From positions 62,001 through 126,000 of the forward strand of contig CAWKPE010000015.1 in the NCBI GenBank assembly GCA_963851385.1: a stretch of 64,000 bases of DNA, given 5' to 3'. This document shows, piece after piece, positions 1-10,700 of the stretch. This DNA is from CAWEFA01 sp963851385 (GTDB lineage Bacteria > Bacteroidota > Bacteroidia > Bacteroidales > DTGW01). The notes below the pieces were generated by a model. That model was not told the origin of the DNA and searched no databases. It saw only the letters and a program-made list of their open reading frames with translations. Position numbers and translations under genes: made by a program. Every line of letters starts with the position of its first letter. Position 1 is the first letter of the stretch.

Positions 1-1084
1 TTTCATTATTATTTTTTATTTCATAACTCAAAGAATCAAATTCTCTTTCAACTTTGGAGGCTTTAAAATAAACCTGTTTCAAATAACCAATCCAGGTGGA
101 TCGGTTTAATTTAAATTGCACAGCCAGTTCTTCAAGTTCTTTTTTCAGATCAAAAGTTACTTTTTCATTTCTTTTAAAGTAAATATTGAGTTGCAGGTTT
201 TTTTGATAAAGCAATCCAAATATAATTTTCATCCTGGTTTCACTTTCTATTATGTTTTTAAATTGAGAAGAATTGATATACATTGTTTCATGAGCAGTAT
301 CCCTGAAACATGAAGAAACCAGGTTGAAATATTTAACAGCCTCAAGTAAATTAGATGTATCTTTTTTAATAGCATTTTCTTCAGCAATTTCTGAAATTAT
401 ATCAGCTATGTTCTCACCTTTTTGCATGCCGGAAGCCAGCATGCTAATAAAGGTAAACAGTTTACCTTTTTCAGCATTTAGGGAATAATAAAATTTTGAT
501 TGTAATCTCAAACGTGAAAGATGAATTAGTAATGTTTCCATGTCCTTTTCAGCAGCATTTCGAAATATCGGAAACATATTATATAAATTATCAGTGTTTA
601 TGTATTTTGCAACTTCATCAGTTTCGGGGAACAATGCTTTAAGTTCCGTATAATTTTCAAAATCTCTTTTCAGTTTCAGAAAAAAATCTACAGTGAATTC
701 TTCTTTAAAACGTTTAGCCATTATCTGGGGCTCTTCTTTTTTATAACTGAATAAATCTATATTTTCAGCTTCAGGATAAGCGAATATTTTAGGTTCAATT
801 GACACAAATTTCTTTGAAATTGTATTTGTCACGTTAGGAATGAAATCTTTAAAAAAAGGATTCTGTTTAAAATATTTGATGAAGTTTTTGCTTGAGTCTT
901 TGGAAAAATAATATTTTCTAAGAATCGATAAGCAGGAATATTTTGAGTTCTCGGAACAGTTGAATTTTTTGTCCTTATCCAATGATCTGGACAGTTCCAT
1001 TGCATCATAAAAAAGTAAATCCTGTCCTATTACTGAAAAAGTAAAATAGAATAATAAAATTAAAAATGATGATAGTTGCTTCAC
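1..1084 (-). CDS. Unrecognised secreted protein, 3' end cut by window edge
   Basis: An uninterrupted minus-strand frame of about 361 codons runs from a GTG at 1084 off the left edge of the window. It opens with a clear signal peptide (MKQLSSFLILLFYFTFSVIG, then QD), so the product is exported. The rest is Lys/Glu/Phe-rich and looks helical, with no domain I recognise. The GTG start is supported by the signal peptide and by a well-spaced Bacteroidota promoter whose -7 box lies 20 nt upstream. The C-terminus is outside the window, so a T9SS tail cannot be excluded. Function is not assigned. Confidence 0.7.
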   Translation of the reverse strand, partial: MKQLSSFLILLFYFTFSVIGQDLLFYDAMELSRSLDKDKKFNCSENSKYSCLSILRKYYFSKDSSKNFIKYFKQNPFFKDFIPNVTNTISKKFVSIEPKIFAYPEAENIDLFSYKKEEPQIMAKRFKEEFTVDFFLKLKRDFENYTELKALFPETDEVAKYINTDNLYNMFPIFRNAAEKDMETLLIHLSRLRLQSKFYYSLNAEKGKLFTFISMLASGMQKGENIADIISEIAEENAIKKDTSNLLEAVKYFNLVSSCFRDTAHETMYINSSQFKNIIESETRMKIIFGLLYQKNLQLNIYFKRNEKVTFDLKKELEELAVQFKLNRSTWIGYLKQVYFKASKVEREFDSLSYEIKNNNE

Positions 1085-1104
1085 AGTTTGATATATCTAA
1101 AACA

Positions 1105-1134
1105 CGAAGATACAAAGAGACAAAGAAATACAAA
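1105..1134 (-). promoter_or_regulatory. Bacteroidota-type promoter for the first gene
   Basis: On the minus strand TTTTG (-33) is followed after 18 nt by TATCTTCG (-7, one mismatch from TAnnTTTG). The -7 box lies 20 nt before the GTG start at 1084. Confidence 0.5.
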
Positions 1135-1190
1135 ATAAAAACTTAAAATACCACTTTGCAACGAGCGCACAAATTAATTGTTTTTAATTG

Positions 1191-4100
1191 TTATTTTGAC
1201 TTGTCAGGAGCAACAGGTATTGGAGGCAAAGGTTTATAGTCTTTCAATTGTTCTTTTGCTATTTCAATTGCTTTGTTGAGTTGATCATCTATATCCTGAT
1301 ACTCTCGCGATGGATCATTATCTATAGTTATATCCGGTTCCACACCAATTCCTTCAACTATCCAGGCGCTGCTATCGGCAGAATAAGATGCAAACTCCGG
1401 TTTTCGCAATTCTGTTCCATCAATAAACGGAAGGGTACCACTAATTCCTACAACTCCTCCCCAGGTGCGATGGCCAATTATTGTTCCCATCTTATGCTTT
1501 TTAAATGCATAAGCAAAAAGATCGCCGTCTGATGCCGAATACTGGTCGATCAGCAAAATCTTAGGTCCTAACATCATTTCAGAAGGTACTGAAGTTGGCT
1601 GATCAGAATTACGAAACATTTTGGAACGGGTGAGTTCACGCTTCAGTCTCTCAATAATCATAGGAGAAACATTTCCACCTCCATTGCCACGTTCATCAAT
1701 TATCAAAACTTTTTTATTTAATTGCGGATAGAAATATTTTGCAAACTCATTTAATCCTTCTGATGACATATCAGGAATATGAATATAACCAACCTGATCA
1801 TCTGTAGCCTCTTTAACTTTTTTAATATTATTTTGCACCCAGTTATAGTAATATAAATTTGATTCGTTTGAAATAGGAACTACTATTGTCTTCCGGCTGC
1901 CCTTTTCCTCAGGTTTATCATTTATAGTGAGAAGTATTTCTTTATCAGGTTTGTAAAGCAAAAGTTGGTATATATCGTTGATATCTTTTACTGACCTGCC
2001 ATCTATTGCAATTATAAAATCTCCTTCTTTAACATTAACACCAGGTTCTTCTAATGGTGAACGCAATTCTTTTTCCCAGTTGGCTCCTTCAAGAATCTTG
2101 TCAATTTGAAAATAACCGGATTTATCCTTGCTTATTTTGGCACCAAGCAATCCAATTGCTATTCGATCGGCTTTTGGTTTATCACCGCTATTAACATAAG
2201 TATGTCCAGTGTTAAGTTCTCCAATCATTTCCCCGATTAAGTATGTTAAGTCGTCACGGTGCAGGACATAAGGAACTAAAGGTGCATATTTTTCGTGAAT
2301 AGCTTTCCAATCTACTCCCACCATATTCGGAACATAAAAAAAATCACACATTTGCCGCCAGCTTTCATCGAAAATTTGTTTCCATTCCAGTTTATAATCC
2401 ACCCAAACTTTCATATTGCTTAAATCAGCAACATCTTTTAAAATTATTTTTGATGTCGGAAGATCAATTACTCCCCAACGATCGTTATCCTTTACCAACA
2501 TTTTTTTTCCATTGGAAGATACACTCACTTGCATTCCGCGTCCAAGTTCAGTCTCTTCCTGCTTTTTCAAATCATACATCTTTGCAATTATACCTTCTCC
2601 TTGTGAACGTTCATGATAATAAACAATATTATTTACACAGGCAGGATTGAAATATGAGGATGGTTTTACAGGTAACGAAATAATTCTGTTTTCAATGCCA
2701 TTAAAGTCAATTTCTGTTTTATTAATAATTCCTGGCTTTCCTTTAATTGAAGATTTTTCATCAATTTTCTCTTTCTTTTTTTCCGTTAATTCTTTGTTTG
2801 TATTATCCGCAATTGAGTCGACTTCTTTATTCTCGGGAGCGAATGGAGAAGGGGTGTCCATTTTTAAGGTCACAAGGTATATTCGCATCATATTAATATA
2901 GGCATGGTTCCATTCCGTTAAGCTATATATTGGATTAAAATCACGTGAAGAAATAAAGACAATATATTTACCATCGTATGAAAATACCGGATCAACAGAA
3001 TCGAACCATGTACCTGTAATATTCTTTGTATTTCCTGATTCAACATTATAAACTGAAATAACAGAAAACCGATTCTCACTTAGCTGATCGAAAGCAATCC
3101 AACGGCTATCAGGTGACCAGCTAAAATGTTCAATATTGTCGTACTTTGAACGAGTAACCAGTTTAACTTCCTTTGTTTTCACGTCAACATATTGAAGTCT
3201 CATCATACGGTCCGACCATAATATTTTTTTACTATCAGGTGACCATTTAAAATTGAATTTATATGTGTCTGCATTTTTAGTAAGTTGTATAGAAGCTTCT
3301 GAACCATCCTGCTTTTGCATATAAATTTCACATTCACCTGATGCATCTGAGATATATGCAATATATTGGCTATCGGGTGACCAGTTTACTTCACGTTCGT
3401 GAACTCCCGGTGTATTGGTCAGATTACGTGTAATGCCTTTACCTATTGGAACGGAAAATACATCGCCACGTGCTCCAAAAACTAATCGCTCCCCGTTAGG
3501 AGAAATATCTGCCGATCGAATGTATTTAGAAGCATCTTTAAATTCAGAACGGGACCATAATGCATCGTCTTCAACTGATATTGTTACTTTCTCATACTTT
3601 TTAGTCTTAGCAGAAAATTTATAAATATAACCGCCATTTTCAAATACAATCATATCGCCGCCTGCAGAAGGAAATTTAATATCATAAGTTTTGAAGTCGG
3701 TCACCTTTTTTGTTTCTTTCGTGTCAATGTTGTAAACAAACATATTCATAATTCTGTCACGATCTGATAAGAAATAAATTTCATTGCCTATCCACATGGG
3801 TATAATATCCTGGTGTTCGTTATTTGTAATATCCTCAATTTTTTTTGTTTCAAAATCATATATCCAGATGTCATCTGCCATTCCACCTTTATAATATTTC
3901 CATGTTCGAAATTCTCTGAAAACCTTGTTAAATGCTAACTTTTTACCATCAGGGGAATACGAACAAAAACCTGCTACGGCAAGAGGTATTTCTGTTGATA
4001 ATCCTCCTTCAACAGGCACGTTAAAAAGCATTCCTTTAAAATCATTGAATGATTGTTTTCTTGAACGGTATGTAATGCTTTTGCCATCTGGAGTCCAGGT

Positions 4101-4469
4101 CATAACAATATTATTGGGTCCCATTCGATCGCTTACATCGTCTCTTGGAAGTAATGCAGTATATGTAAGTCTTTTAGGAATGCCTCCATCGCCGGGCATA
4201 AGATAAACTTCAGTATTGCCATCGTACTGGCCAGTAAATGCCAAATACTTACCGTCCGGCGAAAATCGCGGAAACATTTCATAACCTTTATGACTGGTTA
4301 GTTTTCGTGCAACTCCTCCATCTGAGCTTACAATATATATGTCTCCACCATAACTGAAAGCTATTTTGTCACCATTAATTGCAGGAAAGCGCAATAAGCG
4401 GGATTCGTCATTACAATATGCTTTTATCCAAATCAGATAGAAACATAAAATAAAAATTTTTCGGGCCAT
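1191..4469 (-). CDS. Tricorn-type protease (S41 family) with beta-propeller and PDZ
   Basis: This 1092-residue exported protein has the full tricorn layout. A signal peptide (MARKIFILCFYLIWIKAYC) is followed by TolB/WD40-like propeller blades over roughly residues 25-550, with repeated 'SPDGK', 'SPDSQYIAY' and 'WSPDS' motifs. An S41 core comes next, with an inserted PDZ domain around 770-860. The expected catalytic residues are visible: His of 'GELNTGHTYV' (about H756), nucleophile Ser in 'YSASDGD' (about S980) and Glu in 'WIVEGIGVEPD' (about E1039). Family members degrade oligopeptides, and the signal peptide implies a periplasmic role here. The gene stands alone. Its upstream region is the conserved block also found next to the second GT39 gene. 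The tricorn assignment is secure; the substrate is unknown. Confidence 0.93.
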   Translation of the reverse strand: MARKIFILCFYLIWIKAYCNDESRLLRFPAINGDKIAFSYGGDIYIVSSDGGVARKLTSHKGYEMFPRFSPDGKYLAFTGQYDGNTEVYLMPGDGGIPKRLTYTALLPRDDVSDRMGPNNIVMTWTPDGKSITYRSRKQSFNDFKGMLFNVPVEGGLSTEIPLAVAGFCSYSPDGKKLAFNKVFREFRTWKYYKGGMADDIWIYDFETKKIEDITNNEHQDIIPMWIGNEIYFLSDRDRIMNMFVYNIDTKETKKVTDFKTYDIKFPSAGGDMIVFENGGYIYKFSAKTKKYEKVTISVEDDALWSRSEFKDASKYIRSADISPNGERLVFGARGDVFSVPIGKGITRNLTNTPGVHEREVNWSPDSQYIAYISDASGECEIYMQKQDGSEASIQLTKNADTYKFNFKWSPDSKKILWSDRMMRLQYVDVKTKEVKLVTRSKYDNIEHFSWSPDSRWIAFDQLSENRFSVISVYNVESGNTKNITGTWFDSVDPVFSYDGKYIVFISSRDFNPIYSLTEWNHAYINMMRIYLVTLKMDTPSPFAPENKEVDSIADNTNKELTEKKKEKIDEKSSIKGKPGIINKTEIDFNGIENRIISLPVKPSSYFNPACVNNIVYYHERSQGEGIIAKMYDLKKQEETELGRGMQVSVSSNGKKMLVKDNDRWGVIDLPTSKIILKDVADLSNMKVWVDYKLEWKQIFDESWRQMCDFFYVPNMVGVDWKAIHEKYAPLVPYVLHRDDLTYLIGEMIGELNTGHTYVNSGDKPKADRIAIGLLGAKISKDKSGYFQIDKILEGANWEKELRSPLEEPGVNVKEGDFIIAIDGRSVKDINDIYQLLLYKPDKEILLTINDKPEEKGSRKTIVVPISNESNLYYYNWVQNNIKKVKEATDDQVGYIHIPDMSSEGLNEFAKYFYPQLNKKVLIIDERGNGGGNVSPMIIERLKRELTRSKMFRNSDQPTSVPSEMMLGPKILLIDQYSASDGDLFAYAFKKHKMGTIIGHRTWGGVVGISGTLPFIDGTELRKPEFASYSADSSAWIVEGIGVEPDITIDNDPSREYQDIDDQLNKAIEIAKEQLKDYKPLPPIPVAPDKSK

Positions 4470-4489
4470 TATCTTTGGATTATAAAATC

Positions 4490-4524
4490 CAAATTTAATG
4501 AATTATAGATTATTGTAGTACAAA
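4490..4524 (-). promoter_or_regulatory. Possible promoter of the tricorn protease gene
   Basis: On the minus strand a TAAATTTG box (plus-strand 4490-4497) lies 20 nt before the tricorn ATG. A TTTG lies 23 nt further upstream (4521-4524), a slightly long spacer. A second TAnnTTTG match (TACGTTTG) overlaps the distal element. This is a motif match only. Confidence 0.3.
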
Positions 4525-4572
4525 CGTATAAATATCATTAATCAGTTATGATTTTAAGGTTTAGTTTTCCTT
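4498..4572. repeat. Conserved non-coding block, copy 1 (contains IS982 empty site)
   Basis: About 75 bp starting ATGAATTATAGATTATTG and reaching the GT39 stop region is nearly identical (about two mismatches) to 20320-20394 beside the second GT39 gene. Here the 9-bp ATGAATTAT occurs once, uninterrupted. At the other locus it flanks an IS982 element on both sides, so this is the empty site. Confidence 0.85.
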
Positions 4573-6474
4573 GTAACTATTAATTTTTTCCCAGTGTATT
4601 TTATATAAACTCGCAGGGTTATTCTGCCCTTCAACCCGCACCAATTCAATAAGAGAAGGATATTTTTGAACAATAAAAGAAATGTAACGTTTCACTGTAT
4701 TTATAATTAATTGTTTATTTCCCTCCCATTCATTGGCATTAATTTTGGCGTCGATAACATATTCTATATTCTTAGAATGGAGTTTTTCAAGCAGGGTATC
4801 AGGATAAATTACAGTACACGGTTCGTATTTAGCTAAATAACTTAAAGTATCATAGCTAAAGGTATGCAATAATTTAAACTTAGAAATTTTTGTAATCAAA
4901 AGGTCCTTATTTGAGGGATTTAATAATATTATTCCCAATCCGCTTTTAGATCTCATGAGTAAGGCCCAAAGATTTTGTCTGAATATGATCTGATCTTCCT
5001 TTGAAAGTTTAGATCTGATTTCATTCGGATTGAAAACTAATATAGAAGGCTTTTCTCTTGCAGCATTAAGAAATGAATCAACTGGAATTACCGGACACTG
5101 ATAAATGCCCGAAAATTCCCTGCCATTTCCGTAAATAAAACTCATAGTCGGATAACGGCAACTTATTCCAGCTTCTTTGGGCAAGTTAGTCGAGCACCAT
5201 TCACTAAGTTTAATATAATTTTGCCAATCTTCAGTAAAACCATAATATTTATCTCCACTCAGATTTTTAGATAGAACCGGCAGATTTTCTTTAACTTTTG
5301 AAGCTGTGTCAAAAAGAACTAAGATAATAAAAATGATTCCAATAGCAAGAGGCATCGTTTTTATTAATAAATTTTTCTTTTTAGAAGTTATTTCATGCAA
5401 CCAGTAAAATAAATAAACAAAAATCAGAGGCAAATAAATTATGACCAGTCGTCCCTGGGACCAAAAAACCTGTTGACTCAAGAATGTTGCGCATAACGCT
5501 ATAAACATGTATATGCCAATAAAACCAAAATACATGTTATTTTTTATATATTTCCACAATGCAAAAAAGAAAACCGCGATGAAAATCAGAGATATGAAAA
5601 TACTAAAATATGCAGAGTTACCTAAGTCTATTCCTAAAAATGACAACAAATGATATGATATGAATTGATGGGCATTTGTAATAAACCTTACAATAAATCC
5701 ACCAAGTGTTTCATTTCCCTGGTCAGGACTATAAGAGTCTTTAAGAAACATACCTCCGTATGTACCTGAAACCATAATATTTGAAGAACCCCATACAATT
5801 TTTTGATATAGTGAAAATGGAATTTGAAAGATTAAAAAAGAAATTAATCCTATTATAGCAGATATCCATCGTTTATAAATTAAAAAATATATCACTATTG
5901 CTATAACAAAAGCAATTCCAATATTTCGTGTGTTAAATAACAAGAACATGAAAAAACCCAGTATTAGCCAATTTTTCCAAAGTTTTAAAGGCGCTATGTC
6001 TTTATTTAAATTATCAATTAACATGTATAGATAATAAATAGAACAGATTTGTAAAGCAAAATAGAGAGCTTCGCTATAAGTCAGACTGGCAAATATCAGG
6101 ATAAATGAATTGACAGATATAAAAATAACTCCTAAAAATAAAATATAGGTAGGAATTTTATTTTTAAATGATTTATAAAATAAGTAAAGATGAAATACTA
6201 TACAAAAGAGCGATAATAATTTAAGAAGAAATAATTTAATGCCGAAAATTGAAATAAACAGGCTAAGAAAAATCGGATAAAAAGAACCGTGTCCGGAAGG
6301 AAAGGATGTACCTTTTAGAAATTTCCATGCACCTTCAATATAATCAGAATCATCCCCACCGACACTAACATTAATATTAAAAAGCAGAAAGGATAAGAAC
6401 GCACATAAAACAATAGATATGTATAAATAAATTTTACTGTTTTTCTCAAAAAATGAATTAATTTTTTCTAACAT
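4561..6474 (-). CDS. GT39-like multispanning membrane glycosyltransferase, copy 1
   Basis: A 637-residue polytopic inner-membrane protein of the PMT/ArnT (GT-C, family 39) type. After the first membrane span comes 'GGDDSDYIEGAWKFLKG', the acidic motif in the first periplasmic loop where GT-C enzymes place catalytic acidic residues. About ten more hydrophobic spans follow, then a soluble C-terminal domain from about residue 400. Such enzymes transfer sugars from polyprenyl-phosphate donors to proteins or glycolipids; acceptor and donor cannot be read here. A full-length paralogue of exactly the same length lies at 20383-22296, and the two share their 3' flank. It is probably transcribed alone, since a terminator separates it from the upstream operon. 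Confidence 0.8.
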   Translation of the reverse strand: MLEKINSFFEKNSKIYLYISIVLCAFLSFLLFNINVSVGGDDSDYIEGAWKFLKGTSFPSGHGSFYPIFLSLFISIFGIKLFLLKLLSLFCIVFHLYLFYKSFKNKIPTYILFLGVIFISVNSFILIFASLTYSEALYFALQICSIYYLYMLIDNLNKDIAPLKLWKNWLILGFFMFLLFNTRNIGIAFVIAIVIYFLIYKRWISAIIGLISFLIFQIPFSLYQKIVWGSSNIMVSGTYGGMFLKDSYSPDQGNETLGGFIVRFITNAHQFISYHLLSFLGIDLGNSAYFSIFISLIFIAVFFFALWKYIKNNMYFGFIGIYMFIALCATFLSQQVFWSQGRLVIIYLPLIFVYLFYWLHEITSKKKNLLIKTMPLAIGIIFIILVLFDTASKVKENLPVLSKNLSGDKYYGFTEDWQNYIKLSEWCSTNLPKEAGISCRYPTMSFIYGNGREFSGIYQCPVIPVDSFLNAAREKPSILVFNPNEIRSKLSKEDQIIFRQNLWALLMRSKSGLGIILLNPSNKDLLITKISKFKLLHTFSYDTLSYLAKYEPCTVIYPDTLLEKLHSKNIEYVIDAKINANEWEGNKQLIINTVKRYISFIVQKYPSLIELVRVEGQNNPASLYKIHWEKINSYKEN

Positions 6475-6562
6475 AAATTACGTATTAATAATGGTCGTCA
6501 AATATACTAATTGAACTTAGAAATTTCAAAATTAGGGATTAAAATAAATTTGGCAGCACAAA

Positions 6563-6595
6563 TAAAAAAAGCGTAGTTAATAGAAAACTACGCTT
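6563..6595 (-). terminator. Rho-independent terminator after the RDD gene
   Basis: Arms AAGCGTAGTT (6569-6578) and AACTACGCTT (6586-6595) form a 10-bp stem with a 7-nt loop. On the minus strand the stem is followed by a run of T. It closes the RHS-RDD operon. Confidence 0.75.
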
Positions 6596-6616
6596 AGCCC
6601 AGGGGAAACAAGTTTA

Positions 6617-7060
6617 TTATTTAAAATACTTTCGCCATTCCTCTTGCGTATTAGTTAGCTTATCTTGTTTATAAACTTCAACTGATAATCCAAGTATATT
6701 ATCGTACCAGCTATATTTATTGCTTAAAAGAAATACAAAATTTACTATAGCGCCAAATACCGAAACAAGAGTCAAAAGTTTTAAAATTGCCCTGAAAAAT
6801 AAAATCTTTCGTTTTGGATGTTCATTATTATGCGTGGTTATTCTTAAATTGAATAACCATTTACCAGGCGACGTATAGAATATTACTTCAAAAAGGATAA
6901 AGTATATTAGTACACTTAATATGGATACATAATCAGCCGTTCTTAAATATTTATGGCCAATAATAAAATCTAAAAACTGAATAATATAAGGGTTAACAAG
7001 AAAAAAAAACAGTAAGTATATAAATATATCTAAAACGCTTGCCCAAATTCTTTTAATCAT
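6617..7060 (-). CDS. RDD family membrane protein
   Basis: A 147-residue membrane protein with an early 'RIWASVLDIFIYLL' (Arg and Asp in the first span) and 'SPGKWLFNLRI' after the second pair of spans, the pattern of the RDD family. Three to four membrane segments are visible. RDD proteins have been linked to ion or small-molecule transport, but most are uncharacterised. The gene overlaps the upstream one by 4 bp (ATGA), so the two are translationally coupled. It is the last gene of an operon behind the giant RHS protein, which makes a role in self-protection or surface assembly possible but unproven. Confidence 0.75.
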   Translation of the reverse strand: MIKRIWASVLDIFIYLLFFFLVNPYIIQFLDFIIGHKYLRTADYVSILSVLIYFILFEVIFYTSPGKWLFNLRITTHNNEHPKRKILFFRAILKLLTLVSVFGAIVNFVFLLSNKYSWYDNILGLSVEVYKQDKLTNTQEEWRKYFK

Positions 7061-7761
7061 AAATCATTAACATTAATTATTTTATACAGCATATCTGAAC
7101 TTAAATTTTTATTTCTCAATGAATACATCAACACAAGATAAAACTTGCCTTTTGAAGTATATACCATAAAATTAACATCTGAATTACTCCCTTTATTAAT
7201 TATTAAATCAAAATAATTCGGTTTTGATGAAAACCCTATCTGGTTACATTTTAAATAATAGTACAAATAATTTTTAGTTCGTTTATTTTTCTTGACAAAA
7301 CTATTCCTATTAAAGCATAGAGATAATCTTTGTTCATTCGGCAATTTCATTTTTGTCTTGATTTCTATAAGTGGTTGTTCTGCAACAATAATTTTAGAGT
7401 AATATTCACCATTTTCCTGTTCCAATTGCAATTTTTTATTATCCCCTATATTAGTTATTGTCATATTTTTATACTGTGCAATATTCCATAAAATAATTTG
7501 ATATTCATCTCGAAATTGTAATAAATATATAGAATCGTTGCGCCCATCTATATATAGCGATTCTATACTAATTTGTTTCACAATAGAATCATTTAGAGGT
7601 TCTAATTTATGCGGATAAAATAAGTCATTTGACTTTTTATATCCATATAAATTACCTTTTATTATTAGTCCAAGAACAAAAATTATTAAATAAGCCAGTA
7701 GCCCAAATAAAATAAACCTAACTATTTTTTTTAATCTTTCCATAATTTTTGAATGAATCAT
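7057..7761 (-). CDS. Single-span membrane protein downstream of RHS; candidate immunity protein
   Basis: A 234-residue protein with one strong membrane segment near the N-terminus (around residues 14-34, 'IVRFILFGLLAYLIIFVLGL') and a beta-rich remainder. I recognise no family. It starts 23 bp after the stop of the 2213-residue RHS protein and overlaps the RDD gene by 4 bp. In polymorphic toxin loci the gene immediately after the toxin usually encodes its immunity protein, so this is the first candidate by position. An internal ATG seven codons in (MERLKK) could be the true start. Confidence 0.6.
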   Translation of the reverse strand: MIHSKIMERLKKIVRFILFGLLAYLIIFVLGLIIKGNLYGYKKSNDLFYPHKLEPLNDSIVKQISIESLYIDGRNDSIYLLQFRDEYQIILWNIAQYKNMTITNIGDNKKLQLEQENGEYYSKIIVAEQPLIEIKTKMKLPNEQRLSLCFNRNSFVKKNKRTKNYLYYYLKCNQIGFSSKPNYFDLIINKGSNSDVNFMVYTSKGKFYLVLMYSLRNKNLSSDMLYKIINVNDL

Positions 7762-7784
7762 TATAAAGAGAAAATATTTATATA

Positions 7785-10700
7785 TTAAGGTAATGCAGCC
7801 GCTGCACCCAATGAACCGCCAAAAGTTTCAGGAGCACCAAGTATTGCAACTGACCATTTAATTGTTTCATACAATACAATTCCTGTAATTACGAGAGCTT
7901 CGAGATTAGGTTTATAGGTAAAAGCATATGAAAGTGAATAGTGATTAATTGTTAACTCTTGCCCATATGATAATCCTTTATTAGATACCCCTAATGAAAA
8001 TGTTTGATTTCCATGGTCATAAGAAACCTGAACTCCGGTATTATCACTTGAATAAGAAAATGTTAAATTACCTAACTTTCCTTCCCAGGTTGGTTGAGCT
8101 CCATTAAACTTTATTTTTGAATTTCCTCCACCTACTATATATGCTGTCGAAGCTTCAACAGTAAGTATTCCGCCAGTCAAATCTTTTAAATCGTAAGAGT
8201 ATAATTGATGTTCAAATGAAATAGAACCGAACCCGCCTTCTCCGCCTGAATTATTTTGCTCGCCGGAGTTATCATGTGAAATATCAATAGTCGGCGAAAC
8301 AATTGGCGCTAATTGATTTGCATCATTTGTTCCGGGAATTAAACCTGTAGGAATTGATTCCATATCATCTAATAATGGTGTAATATTAGGATTGGTAGTT
8401 TTATCACACTGAATAGTAAATGCCCAACCAACCTCACTAGAGTTTCCATTTGGTACAAAATAACAATTTTCATTATTTATATTAGAACCATTATCAATAT
8501 CATCATCAATAATATTTCCAACAAAATTATCTAAATCATCATTATTTAACCAGACAGACCAATTATAATTATAATTATAATCAAAATCAGACCAATTATA
8601 ATTATCATTAACACTATTCACATTAACATCTAAAGGTGTCTCATCCGTAACGGGGTCATTAACCCAAATCAGATTACCATCATCATCTGTTATATAATAG
8701 GAACCAGTTGGATCTGTATATTTTAGCGGGTTATTCATGCAATAGCTATAACGGTTATAATTCTGAGATTTTTCCGGATTTTGTATTACGTTATCGGGGC
8801 TGAGAAAACGCTGCAAATATGGATCGTACAAACGGCCGTTCATGTTTATTAAACCAAACCCGGCCATTTGCTCATGACCTGTGTAGCCACGGTCGAACCG
8901 GGGCTGCATAGCATTGAGGCTGGTTAGTGCACTGCTTGTACTAACCGGCAGCAACTGCCAGGTTTTCGGGTCACGAGGGCGACCCCAGGCATCATAGCTG
9001 TATCGGTAATCGTTGCTATTGGCATCTTTTTCAACATTCCCGGTTATATCAGTATACAAAAGCCACGAACCTAAATAGTCGGTATGCACGTAATGCATTG
9101 AAATGTTGCTGGAGGCATCTTTTTCATATACTGCACAAATACCCGTAGGCGCATAAATAAATGTACGGCTGTCAGTAATACTACCAGAGTTTAAAACAAA
9201 TTCACTATTACCCACATAAATTTTACTATAATTTGAAGTGCCTGTTTGCGTAAAATCAACCTTGTACCTATTACCTGAGGGCCCGTAAGTAAATACGTTG
9301 GATATAGAAGATGTTCCATCGGTGTAAGTGCCTGTGATTTGTGCTATTTTATTTTCTGCATTAAAAGTAGTACTTGTTACTATTGACTTTGACGGGGCAG
9401 GGCTAGAAACAGTACCAATACCACTTACGGCATGAGGCTGTGACAATCCATAAGAATAAGTTCCCAATAATGTAGTATTGTCAATATTTCCATTATCCTT
9501 ATAATTGAATGCGAAAAGTGTGCCTTTTGTTCCATTAATACTTACCTGTGCGCTGTTTAACCTGTCCATACCATCTGTATACCCAAAATCTTCAGAAAGG
9601 CCATAAAGATTGTCTTTTCTATTTGTTAAGTCGCCAAGGTTATTAAAAGTAAATCCTAGGTTTTGGATACTTGTGGCATTCGTGCCAGTTCCTGTTTGAA
9701 TACTATTAATCATGTTATTGGCATCGTATCCCCAAACAGTATTTAAACCGTTGCCCAGGCTAAAATTCGTCCATTTATTTACAGGGCTTTTACTTACCCC
9801 TTTCCAAATAAATGTTTTAGTAGCGGCATTGTCAATTTCCATCAAGTTGCCTGCATTGTCATATGAATAATTTAACTGCAGACCTGTTGGAAAAGTTGCA
9901 CTTGCAACATTGCCTGATGAATTGTATGTTAAGCTGGTTGAAAAACTATTAGTACCATCAGTAGTAATAATTGAATTTAACCTTTCATAATTATCATAAT
10001 TGTACGTTTCAGAAATACTGCTGATATTATTAGTCATTGATTTTAAAAGTCCTAATTTACCGGCATCAGTAAAATAGGCATAAGTTATATTAATTTGCGG
10101 ACCTGTTTTGCTCACGAGCCTGCCTGCAACATCGTATTGAAATGTAATTTTATTATTTGCATTATCGGTTTGAGTGACTAACTGGCCAAAACCATTGTAA
10201 GTGTAAAAGATTGTTCCTGCGTCAGGGTCTGTAAGCGAAAGCTGGGTGAGGTTAACGGGGTCGTAAGTCATGGAAGGGTTGCTGCCGGGCGCAGAAACAC
10301 TTTGCACCTTCCCTTTTGCCGAGTAATTATAAGTAATAGTTTTACCTGCTGCGTCCACTGCCTGTATTTCATTGCCTAACCCATCGAAACTTTGGCTTGT
10401 TGTTATGTTGGGAGTAACGATTTTATTTGTGACCGAAATTGTATAGGGACCGGTTGAATATGAGTAAACATTATCCATGTTTGGCCCAGTAATTTCTGAT
10501 ACCCTCATATATGGGTCGTTGTAAGAATATTGTACATTTGCAGTATATCCAGGCAATTGAACATATTTGAGCCATCCACTATTAGTATAAATGTATTTTG
10601 TTGTTAATATTTTCCCATTATAACCCGTAACATCTTCCTGTCCTTTATGTCCCGCGGCATCAAAATAATCTTTTATTGTTTTTCCACCGACAATCTGGGA

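Noticed and set aside
7785..8690. Assigning a named toxin fold to the RHS tip
   Set aside because: No catalytic motif of known RHS toxins (nuclease, deaminase, ADP-ribosyltransferase) is visible, so only the position-based inference is reported.
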